Source: Streptomyces sp. 2114.4 (GTDB lineage: Bacteria > Actinomycetota > Actinomycetes > Streptomycetales > Streptomycetaceae). From it: a DNA stretch of 64,000 nucleotides. Position numbers and translations under genes: made by a program. Below are positions 1 through 6,891 of the stretch, piece after piece. Under the pieces are notes generated by a model. The model was given only the letters and a program-made list of their open reading frames with translations. It did no database searches and was not told where the DNA came from. Position 1 is the first letter of the stretch. Every line of letters starts with the position of its first letter. Location of the stretch: assembly GCF_900187385.1 (NCBI RefSeq), contig NZ_FYEY01000001.1:7440001-7504000 (forward strand), read 5' to 3'.

Positions 1-124
1 CGGCGGCGACGAGCCCGATCTGCGCTGCTGGGACGAGGGCGAGAAGCACGGACACGACCGTGAAACCCGACACCCGTATCGGACTGAGCCGCCAGAACAG
101 TCCTATGACGCGCAGCCAGATCAT
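1..124 (-). CDS. ABC transporter membrane protein, N-terminal part (cut by window edge)
   Basis: Only the first 41 residues are inside the window. They begin MIWLRVIGLFWRLSP and run into a long hydrophobic stretch (VVSVLLALVPAAQIGL), which fits the first membrane helix of an ABC exporter half-transporter. The ATG shares bases with the stop codon of the dehydratase gene in an ATGA overlap, and GAGGAGGGG lies just upstream, so translation is probably coupled to lanB. By position, right after lanC and lanB, the likely role is export of the lanthipeptide or producer immunity. The ATPase domain is not visible, so the family call is an inference. Confidence 0.6.
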   Translation of the reverse strand, partial: MIWLRVIGLFWRLSPIRVSGFTVVSVLLALVPAAQIGLVAA

Positions 125-3100
125 TGCCCCTCCTCGGCGGCAGCGGCCCTGCGGCCGCGGACCGCGTGCAGCACGTGCCCCCACAGGGCATGGCTACGGG
201 CCTCCCGGTCCAGGTCAATGGGCAGCAGCCGGTTGATCTGCATGTGCGCGAAGCTTCCGAGGATCTGGTCCTCCGATCCGGTCAGGCTGCCGCTGCGGGC
301 CGCCAGGCGCACGTGCTCGGCCATCTGGGCCACGGTGGGTGCCTGGGCCGCGAAAACGTCCGCGAGCAACTTCCGGTGGGCCCTGCCTTCGGCATCGGGG
401 GCGCGGTCCCAGGGGCTGAGGAGTTCGCAGAGGTAGTCACGGTGGGCCCGGAAGAGTGTCCGGGCCTCGCGCACCACGGCGTCGTCCTGGCCGGCGGCGT
501 GTGCCGCTCGCAGGGACAGCGGGATACCCCACTGCGCGCACAGGGTGTCCAGGGCGGCGGTGGCAAGGAACTCAGGCCTGATGTCGAGCCGTTGGGCCAA
601 AAGCAGGGCAGTGGTCTCGCTGTTGGCCTGGAACAGCCGCTCGGCCGCGTCGAAGACCTCCGGGCCGCCGTAGCGGGCGGTCTCCGGTGCATAGCCGGCG
701 AGTTCGAGGTCACGGGCGAGCCCCTGGCTGACCAGGTCCCGGCCCCAGGCCGTCAGCAGGGCGAGGTTGCGGGGCGCGTCCGCTCCGCGCACGCGCAGTC
801 GCAGGTGCGGGAACGGATCGGCGTAGCGGATGTAGAACCAGCGCTCCAGCAGACCCTGTTCGCGTAGCTCGGTGACGATATCCCGCAGTGGCCCGGCGAT
901 GATCTCGTCCTGCCGATCGGCGGCCGCGTAGATCTTGAGAAAGGTCCAGTCGCTGCCCGGCAGGTGGCGCTCCACCGGCGTGTCCCGCCGGAGTCGCGGC
1001 ACGGGACGCCGTGTGGTGCGTACGGCGTCGCGGGCCACGACGGGCACGACGATCTCGGCCGCGTAGCGGTCACCCTCGGTGTCCTGGAGCCACATGCCGT
1101 CGAAGGACGGCAGCATCTCGTGCAGAACGAGGGCGGACTGCTTCTGCAGCTCCTGGAGGAGTTCCGTCCGGCTGACGGGGTGGTCGAGGTCGAGCAGCAG
1201 CCGCTGGTCGACCTCGACGAGGTAGACGTGGCGGGGCACGCGCCACCGCTTGCGCCAGCTGTCGAGGTCGTCTGCGTTGCGTGCCGTGAGCCTCCACTGG
1301 GCGGGCCGCAGGACCACTTTGCCGCGGGTCACCCGCGGCAGGAACGGGGCCGCCTCCGCCGGGCCCCAGTGGAATCCGGTCGGCTGGATGCAGCCGTCCT
1401 GCGACACCTCGATGAGGAAACGTGCCACGTTGGGTGCCAGGGTGGGGCTCAGCATGTGGTGCTGAGCGACGACGATCTCCCGGGCAAGCCGCTGCGACCA
1501 CAGGTGGAACCGCTCGTCGACGACCCCGACCAGGATGTCGTCCAACGGGATGACCCGGTCCGGGCCCACCGACGGTGTCGTGTTGACGGGTATCTCGTAC
1601 TGCCGGATGGCGGGGCGCAACGTGACGTTGGCGGCCCTGCCGTAGGGCGGCAGGAACGCCAGTTCCGCGTAGGCCACGTCCGGGAAGAGCTCCTCCTCCC
1701 GCCGGGCGTAGTCGCGCAGCCGTTCCACGGCGGCCTCGCCGAGAAGGTCGCTGAAGCGCCCGAAGGTGCGTCCGCCGTAGGTGAGGCTGTCGGACCGCAG
1801 GACGGCACGCCACTCTCCGCGGTCGATGGCCTGCCGGTCGTCGGCGTGGATCTGCAGGTACGCCTCCATTACCGGCGGTGGGTCCTGGGCGGGGCCGGCC
1901 GGGGCAAGCCGGTCCAGCCAGGTGTCCGTCAACTCAACCTCGGTGGCCTGGTCCCACCAAGCCTGCTGGGCGAACTCGACGAGCAGGGCGTCCAGGCGGG
2001 CGGTGTCGCCAGGAGCCGCCATCGGCAGCTCGATGCTGCGGGGCGGATTGGTGTACGTGGGGGGTGCGTCAAGGCCGGTGTCGGGGCTGAGCAGGCTGAG
2101 GACCGGTACACGAGTCCCTGCGCCGTAGCGCTCCGTGAACTCTTCGCGGTAGCGGGTGAGGTGGTTGCGGGTGCCTAAGGCCGCGCTGAGCCGCACCAGG
2201 ACACCCACCGCGTCCGCGGCCGCGCGGGCGACCGATTCCTTCAGGACCGGGGTGCGCAGGTCGACGGCGGTATCGGCCTGGTACGTCCGGCCCGGGTGGT
2301 CGGCGATCAGCTCGCGCTGGGCGGCCCCCAGCCGACGCAGGGACTCGGTGTTCTGGGCACGGTCGGCGAGTTCGACCACGACACGGAGACGCTCTGCCGT
2401 GGTGGCGGCGGCCGGGACAGCGGTGAGCTTCTTCAGGACGTGGTGCTCGGGGCGGGCCGCGGTCTGCGGAGGCCGCAGGTCGCCGGTGAGGAAGCCGAGC
2501 TCCCACATCTGCCGGACGAGGCCTTCGACCACATCGGGCGCCGCCTCCGCGAAGGCGGCCGAGAGTTCGGCGGTGAGCTGCTCGTAGGGGACGGGCACGG
2601 CGGCCCTTCGCATGACCAGGTCAACGGCGGGCGTGGCGCGGATGCGCACGGTGCGTTCGTCGTGCCGGCCGTACTTGTCGGCCTGAGGGAGGACGACGCG
2701 ATCGCCGACGACGTGTGCCATGGGGTTGAGGACGAGCCGGAGCTGTCGCAGCAGAGCGGGATCTTCCTCAACGCTCTCGATCAAGGAGAGCAGCCAGCCC
2801 ATGTCGGTGCGTACCCGGACGTGGTGATCCTGTGGACCGCCGAGCCGGGCCAGTGATTCGGCGCCGAACTCGCCCATCGCCACTCCGGAGAATGCGCCGA
2901 AGGGCGTGGGCCTGGTCGCCATACGTGTCACGTAGCGCAGGAGTCGGGAGTGCAGCCGCCGGGCGCGCTTCTCACTGAGGCTGTCGAGACGGTCGAGACT
3001 GCCGACCAGGTCTTCGCTCGCGACAAGCAGGGCACGTTCGACGTCTGGCCGACGGGCCAGGTCGAGCAGCGCCTCCGTGGTGCGGTCGGGGTCTGCCGTG

Positions 3101-3180
3101 ACGTCGAGGTAGGTGCGGACCGGCAAGGTGGGGGAGCGGAGGAGGAAGAACCCCGCGGGCTCGTACACGGGCATGGGCAT
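121..3180 (-). CDS. lanB: Class I lanthipeptide dehydratase LanB (full length)
   Basis: A protein of about 1019 residues, the usual size of a full-length LanB. It starts MPMPVYEPAGFFLLRSP. The first ~650 residues match the lantibiotic dehydratase glutamylation domain (RPTPFGAFSGVAMGEFG near the start is typical). The last ~270 match the SpaB-type elimination domain (DWTFLKIYAAADRQDEII, WFYIRYADPFPHLRLRVRG). Known LanBs glutamylate Ser/Thr of the precursor from Glu-tRNA and then eliminate glutamate to give Dha/Dhb. The ATG overlaps the lanC stop as TGATG, so a longer reading into lanC was rejected. Residue 335 is Leu encoded by TTA (2176-2178 on the plus strand), a codon read only by the bldA tRNA in Streptomyces. 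The enzyme is therefore probably delayed until development. Confidence 0.93.
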   Translation of the reverse strand: MPMPVYEPAGFFLLRSPTLPVRTYLDVTADPDRTTEALLDLARRPDVERALLVASEDLVGSLDRLDSLSEKRARRLHSRLLRYVTRMATRPTPFGAFSGVAMGEFGAESLARLGGPQDHHVRVRTDMGWLLSLIESVEEDPALLRQLRLVLNPMAHVVGDRVVLPQADKYGRHDERTVRIRATPAVDLVMRRAAVPVPYEQLTAELSAAFAEAAPDVVEGLVRQMWELGFLTGDLRPPQTAARPEHHVLKKLTAVPAAATTAERLRVVVELADRAQNTESLRRLGAAQRELIADHPGRTYQADTAVDLRTPVLKESVARAAADAVGVLVRLSAALGTRNHLTRYREEFTERYGAGTRVPVLSLLSPDTGLDAPPTYTNPPRSIELPMAAPGDTARLDALLVEFAQQAWWDQATEVELTDTWLDRLAPAGPAQDPPPVMEAYLQIHADDRQAIDRGEWRAVLRSDSLTYGGRTFGRFSDLLGEAAVERLRDYARREEELFPDVAYAELAFLPPYGRAANVTLRPAIRQYEIPVNTTPSVGPDRVIPLDDILVGVVDERFHLWSQRLAREIVVAQHHMLSPTLAPNVARFLIEVSQDGCIQPTGFHWGPAEAAPFLPRVTRGKVVLRPAQWRLTARNADDLDSWRKRWRVPRHVYLVEVDQRLLLDLDHPVSRTELLQELQKQSALVLHEMLPSFDGMWLQDTEGDRYAAEIVVPVVARDAVRTTRRPVPRLRRDTPVERHLPGSDWTFLKIYAAADRQDEIIAGPLRDIVTELREQGLLERWFYIRYADPFPHLRLRVRGADAPRNLALLTAWGRDLVSQGLARDLELAGYAPETARYGGPEVFDAAERLFQANSETTALLLAQRLDIRPEFLATAALDTLCAQWGIPLSLRAAHAAGQDDAVVREARTLFRAHRDYLCELLSPWDRAPDAEGRAHRKLLADVFAAQAPTVAQMAEHVRLAARSGSLTGSEDQILGSFAHMQINRLLPIDLDREARSHALWGHVLHAVRGRRAAAAEEGQ

Positions 3181-4520
3181 CACCGGGCGAGGAAGGCGCG
3201 GAACCAGTGGGGCCGCTGATCGCCGATGGCCGCGAGCAGCGTCAGGGCGACGCCGGTGGCTCCGGTGAGGAGTCCCGGGTCGTCGACGGGCTTTCCAGGT
3301 TCCTCCACGTCGGCGAAGCCGAGCGGGCGACCGGGGTCGTGGTGTTCGAGCAACTGCCTCACCAGATCGGGTAGTCGGTCGCGGGCGGATTCGCTCCAGG
3401 GCGCGAACTCCAGGGCGAGCACGACCAGGCCGGAGTGACCGTGGCACAGGGTGGGCGACAGCGGCCGGATGTGCTCGGCACGGGCCAGCACGCCGTCGAA
3501 GGCTGTGATGGCGGCGGCGTGCAGCTCTTCATCCGCGGTGGCCGAGGCAACAGCCAGGAGCGCCGCGGCCACACCCGCGGTGCCGTAGCACCAGGCCATC
3601 CGGTCGTGCCCGCACTCGGCGGCGCTCTCCCGGCCGTGCTCATCGACTGGTGTGCCGTCGCCCCAGACGGGGCCGTGCGCGTCCGAGCCGGCCTGGTCGC
3701 GGACCCAGCGGGTGAGGGACTGGATGGCCTCCAGGTGACCGGGGCGGCGGTGTCCCGCCTCCCAGGCGGCGGCGAGGGCCGCGGCCACACCCGGCACTCC
3801 GTGCGACATGCCCAGATTCAGGTAGCCGTGGGGATACTTCGCGTGGTAGTCACCGACGGGAGGGTAGAACTCGGGGGTGATGAGCCAACGGTGGGGCGTG
3901 GCATTGCTCTTGGCCGGCTGCGCAAGCCAAACGAGGTAGTCGACGAGCGCGGCGGTGGCGTCGGCCACCCGGTCACTGGGGTCGCTGACGGAGCTGAGGT
4001 GGACGAGGGCCCCGGCTGCCCCGGTGATGAGGTCATAGTCCAGGTCGCTGACGGCCCGCTCGATTCTGTGCGGCGGCGCGGCGAGGACTTGGTCGGCGAG
4101 CTGCTCGTGCAGCCGGTCCAGGCTGGAGCGGAAGCGGGGCTCGTCGCGGGCGACGTCCGCGAGCGCGAGCGCCAGGCCGCTGGTACCGGCGAACAGGCCG
4201 TAGTGTTCCAGGGGTTCGACCTGGGTGGACCGGATGGCCTCGCGTATGTGGTCGAAGGCTGCCTCGAGGTCACCGAGCCCGGCCCGTGCGGCGTAGAGGT
4301 GGAGGAGCGCCGAGCCCGCCTGACCGTGCGTGAGACTCGGCGGGTACCAGCCACCGGAGGTGTCGCTCTGTTCGGCGGCGCGCAGCGCGAGATCGTTCAC
4401 CTGCGCAGTGGTCGAGGACCGTTCGACGATGTGCTGGACAGCCGTCCGCGCGCGGTGCACGAGTCCGGCGTCTGCCGCGCGGACCCAGGTGCCGGTACCG
4501 TGGTGGTGGGCGAGTTGCAT
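3180..4520 (-). CDS. lanC: Lanthipeptide cyclase LanC
   Basis: 446 residues with the LanC pattern of repeated Gly-rich helical motifs (LTHGQAGSAL, LFAGTSGLALAL, GMSHGVPGVAAAL, WCYGTAGVAAALL, LCHGHSGL, LLTGATGVALTLL). The three zinc ligands of the family are present: Cys311 in WCYG, and Cys359 and His360 in LCHG. His240 in MSHG sits where the conserved catalytic-region His of NisC is found. The enzyme would catalyse Michael addition of precursor Cys thiols to Dha/Dhb to form lanthionine rings. AGGGACTGACC precedes the ATG. It is the first gene after the hairpin downstream of the precursor gene and overlaps lanB by one base, so lanC and lanB form one translational unit. Confidence 0.94.
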   Translation of the reverse strand: MQLAHHHGTGTWVRAADAGLVHRARTAVQHIVERSSTTAQVNDLALRAAEQSDTSGGWYPPSLTHGQAGSALLHLYAARAGLGDLEAAFDHIREAIRSTQVEPLEHYGLFAGTSGLALALADVARDEPRFRSSLDRLHEQLADQVLAAPPHRIERAVSDLDYDLITGAAGALVHLSSVSDPSDRVADATAALVDYLVWLAQPAKSNATPHRWLITPEFYPPVGDYHAKYPHGYLNLGMSHGVPGVAAALAAAWEAGHRRPGHLEAIQSLTRWVRDQAGSDAHGPVWGDGTPVDEHGRESAAECGHDRMAWCYGTAGVAAALLAVASATADEELHAAAITAFDGVLARAEHIRPLSPTLCHGHSGLVVLALEFAPWSESARDRLPDLVRQLLEHHDPGRPLGFADVEEPGKPVDDPGLLTGATGVALTLLAAIGDQRPHWFRAFLAR

Positions 4521-4564
4521 GGTCAGTCCCTGTCTGTTCGGTGTGCTGCTCGCGCCCTACGACG

Positions 4565-4601
4565 ACGGGTGCTGCCGTGTCTGCACCACGGCAGCACCCG
4601 T
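4565..4601 (-). terminator. Perfect 15-bp hairpin between lanA and lanC
   Basis: ACGGGTGCTGCCGTG (4565-4579) pairs without mismatch with 4587-4601 across a 7-base loop. It lies 19 bases past the precursor stop and 45 bases before the lanC start. There is no U-run. In lanthipeptide operons a hairpin here usually acts as an attenuator or RNA 3'-end stabiliser, giving more precursor than enzyme mRNA. That role is inferred here. Confidence 0.75.
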
Positions 4602-4619
4602 CAGGCGTTTACCCTTTGG

Positions 4620-4811
4620 TTACTTGCCGCCCGCGCAGAAGATGGACGTGCACATCGAGCTGCAGGCACAGGTCTTGGTGACCTGGCAGGCGACCTTGGT
4701 GCAGATCGTGCGGGTGGCAATCACCGAGATGGACGGCGGGGGCGCCTGCTCGCCGGCGGAGCCGGCGGCAGGGGTGGAGATCCTGGCGTCCAGGTCGAAT
4801 GCGTTCGACAC
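4620..4811 (-). CDS. lanA: Class I lanthipeptide precursor peptide
   Basis: 63 residues from a GTG start with AAAGGAAA upstream. Residues 5-8 are FDLD, the leader box recognised by class I LanB enzymes. The second half is rich in Cys and Ser/Thr: Cys37, 42, 48, 50, 54 and 59. The segment IATRTIC (31-37) aligns with the core start of gallidermin (IASKFLC) and nisin (ITSISLC). TKTCAC (45-50) matches the intertwined D/E ring motif TxTCxC of nisin and subtilin. After it come SSMC and TSIFC, which predict two further rings. The peptide ends AGGK and stops at TAA. The leader cleavage site is not obvious; core start at Ile31 is my inference. The adjacent lanC and lanB strongly support the call. Confidence 0.92.
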   Translation of the reverse strand: MSNAFDLDARISTPAAGSAGEQAPPPSISVIATRTICTKVACQVTKTCACSSMCTSIFCAGGK

Positions 4812-4943
4812 TTCGATTTCCTTTCACATTTCCTTCCCGGCAGCGATTCCGCCGGGAGCTCCGGTGGGTTCCCGGTGCAGAAGGAATCCTGCCGAATCGC
4901 ATCCGCCACTGCTATTGGCCTTGGCGACAATATTCTTCCGGTG

Positions 4944-5261
4944 TCAGGAACCGGATTCCGCCAGCAACTCCGGATGTCCGCAGGAACGGACTTCCGTACC
5001 GAAGGCATAGGACGCCAGGCAGGCGGCAAGGCGTGAATTAAGTTCCAACTTGTCCAGGACGGCGGCGACATGGGCGCGTACGGTCCTTTCGGTGACATGC
5101 AGACGTTGCGCCATCGATTCGTTGGACAGTCCCTCGGCGAGCAGCAGAAAGGTCTCTCTCTCACGCGGGGTGAGCCGGCCGACGCGCTTCAGGGCCGGTG
5201 CCCAGTGCGGCTCGCCCGTGGGGCACGGGGGGCTGAGAAGAGGTGTGTCGGTGTCGCTCAC
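4944..5261 (-). CDS. Small LuxR-type DNA-binding regulator
   Basis: 105 residues made almost only of a LuxR helix-turn-helix: LTPRERETFLLLAEGLSN, then MAQRLHVTERTVRAHVAAVL and DKLELNSRLA. There is no receiver or sensor domain, so it resembles the C-terminal half of a response regulator. The GTG start overlaps the TGA of the upstream ABC relic as GTGA. The gene lies 132 bases upstream of the lanthipeptide precursor and runs in the same direction. It is the likely local activator of the cluster, by position only. Confidence 0.83.
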   Translation of the reverse strand: MSDTDTPLLSPPCPTGEPHWAPALKRVGRLTPRERETFLLLAEGLSNESMAQRLHVTERTVRAHVAAVLDKLELNSRLAACLASYAFGTEVRSCGHPELLAESGS

Positions 5262-5800
5262 GATGCCGCCACGCTCCCGTCTCCGGCGACCTGCGTGAGG
5301 TGCCCGGTGACCGGCCGAGAGCGGAACAGGGCTTCGTTCGGCCGCTGCCTGGTTGTGCCCATGCAGCTGCCCCGACCGTCGTCGAGCGCGACGACCCGGC
5401 CGGCGACGCGTATCGTAGGCGTGCGATGGGGCACGACGGGCAGCGTGCGTGGACGGGAGTTCTGCCGCAGAACTGCGGTGGCCTTCCGTTTGTTGGCGGG
5501 GCGGAATTGCGAGATGGGTTCGTCGAGCAGCCGGCTCTCCGGCAGGGTGAGCAGAGCACGGGCTACGGCGGTGTGCCGGCGTCGGTCGGCGGAGAGGCTG
5601 AACCCCCGTTCCCGGACCTCTGTTTCGAGGCCGTCCGGGAGAAAGGCCCTGTAGCGGTATTCGGCGAATCCGTTGTTCTTCGCATCCCGGTCCTCCTCGA
5701 CCGTAGCGACAGCAACGTATCCCCCGCTCTGCGCTGAGGTCGGCGAAACGGCCGGGATGTCGGCGCTGAGCGCGGCCACGCCGACTAACGGAAGCTTCAT
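5258..5800 (-). pseudogene. Decayed ABC transporter ATPase
   Basis: The frame is open from an ATG at 5800 to a TGA at 5258 (180 residues). From about residue 45 it is a worn copy of an ABC exporter nucleotide-binding domain, in order: FLPDGLETEVRERGFSL, the signature region LSADRRRHTAVARALL (normally LSGGQRQR), Walker B SRLLDEP, VVPHRTPTIR (normally VAHRLSTI) and VVALDDGRGSCMGTT. The Walker A motif and most of the membrane domain are missing. Key signature residues are replaced, so it cannot work as an ATPase. It is translationally coupled to the LuxR gene, so it was probably once part of this operon, perhaps an older transporter or immunity gene. The reading frame has survived, which may be needed only for coupling. 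Confidence 0.75.
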
Positions 5801-5868
5801 TCGTGTACGGATAGCTGCCCCCTTGATGGAATTCCTGGCCACGTACAGCGGCCGTTGATCACCAACAG

Positions 5869-6057
5869 TTAACCGATGCTCAGTGATGGGCAGGGCAAAT
5901 GCGGCTGAGCTGCCCGTCGCAGGGGTTGCTCGCCGAGACCGTGTCGTGCCGTGGTCGTTCCCGCGGTCGCTTCCGCGTGGGCAGGCGGCGTGGCGCCGAT
6001 CGCTGCCAGTGTCATCCCCGTCACCGCGGTCACCCGCATGAGCTTGCCGCCCTTCAT
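5869..6057 (-). CDS. Possible small secreted peptide
   Basis: 62 residues. The start MKGGKLMRVTAVTGM followed by TLAAIGATPPAHA looks like a signal peptide with an AHA cleavage site. A strong GGGGGGAGG lies 8 bases upstream of the ATG. The remaining ~34 residues are without recognisable features and have poorer codon bias than the first part. It may be the start of a larger secreted protein that was truncated, not an intact peptide gene. It sits in the decayed zone upstream of the lanthipeptide cluster. Confidence 0.38.
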   Translation of the reverse strand: MKGGKLMRVTAVTGMTLAAIGATPPAHAEATAGTTTARHGLGEQPLRRAAQPHLPCPSLSIG

Positions 6058-6891
6058 GACTGTTGCCTCCCCCCTGCATCCACATCCTTGCTGTGGATGG
6101 ACAGTTCAGCCGGGGGAACGCCGCAGCGCAGCCATGGGCATGCATGCCGCCCGCCCGTCCCCCTCAGGCGGCATCGAACATTCGAGCGGTGTTCGATGTA
6201 ATACATGAACCTAAGGAGCGAAAGATCCACGCGCAAACAAGGTCGGAGATTTGAGCCAATCTCTGGACATGCAGTTACAGGCCGGCGGGTGAAGGCTGGG
6301 GTGCCGTCCTGCCGTCGTTCAGGGAGGGCAAGTCGAGTAAGCCCCGGTGGCCGCATGGCGAACATGCCGGCCACGAGGGCTCGACCGGGGGGATGCCCTT
6401 GACTGTAAATACATGGCAAAAGGGCGCCCATGGCTTCTTTGCCTGAAATGGCTTGTAGGTGGCTTCCGTTGGAGTGGGGCGTATGGCTGCGGGGGATTGC
6501 CGAGTTGGTCGAACGCACATGGATAAGTGGGGTGACAGGGGTGCAAACGATGGTGTGCCGTGTGTGCACGATGATCACTACTCACGGCTAGGAGGTCGGC
6601 GCAGGGTCAACTCGCCGGAGAGGTGAAGGAGAGATTCGGACAGGCTTCTCGCCGAGCCGGAGGGCCGGCCACCCCCGAAACGGCCGGGGCAGAGCGTTGC
6701 CGGCCGAGGAGACGTGCACGAGCTGGGTGTGACGACGCCCTTCTCCGGCGCGACGACTCCCCCCGCCGCGACATGCCCCGTGCCGTATCCGGAGGCGCCT
6801 CACCCGCGCCGTGATTGCCCCGCTCCGGTGCCGGTGCCACACTTGGCGGGCAGGATCATCGCGCCGCCGCCAGCCGGAGGAGGCCGTGCCC
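6058..6891. other. 834-base stretch without a convincing gene
   Basis: Between the small secreted ORF and the SDR gene. It contains AT-richer parts (about 6200-6500), many short out-of-frame ORFs on both strands with no family resemblance, and the inverted repeat at 6174-6196. The promoter of the SDR gene must lie near its right end. I see no RNA gene or mobile element. Confidence 0.5.
6174..6196. promoter_or_regulatory. Inverted repeat TCGAACA-N9-TGTTCGA
   Basis: Two perfect 7-base arms with centres two helical turns apart, about 120 bases upstream of the small secreted ORF. The form fits a dimeric repressor operator. The 9-base gap is too long for the usual Streptomyces LexA box. Confidence 0.35.

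Noticed and set aside
121..3447. A longer reading of lanB starting inside lanC
   Set aside because: The extra 89 residues are Arg/Pro-rich shadow of the lanC frame. The TGATG overlap and the MPMPVYEPAGFF start fit LanB families.
4609..4902. A 97-residue minus-strand ORF over the lanthipeptide precursor
   Set aside because: It is in another frame from the FDLD/Cys-rich peptide and shows no leader or core features.
6174..6196. LexA (SOS) box
   Set aside because: The arms resemble CGAAC/GTTCG but the spacing is too long for the Streptomyces LexA site.
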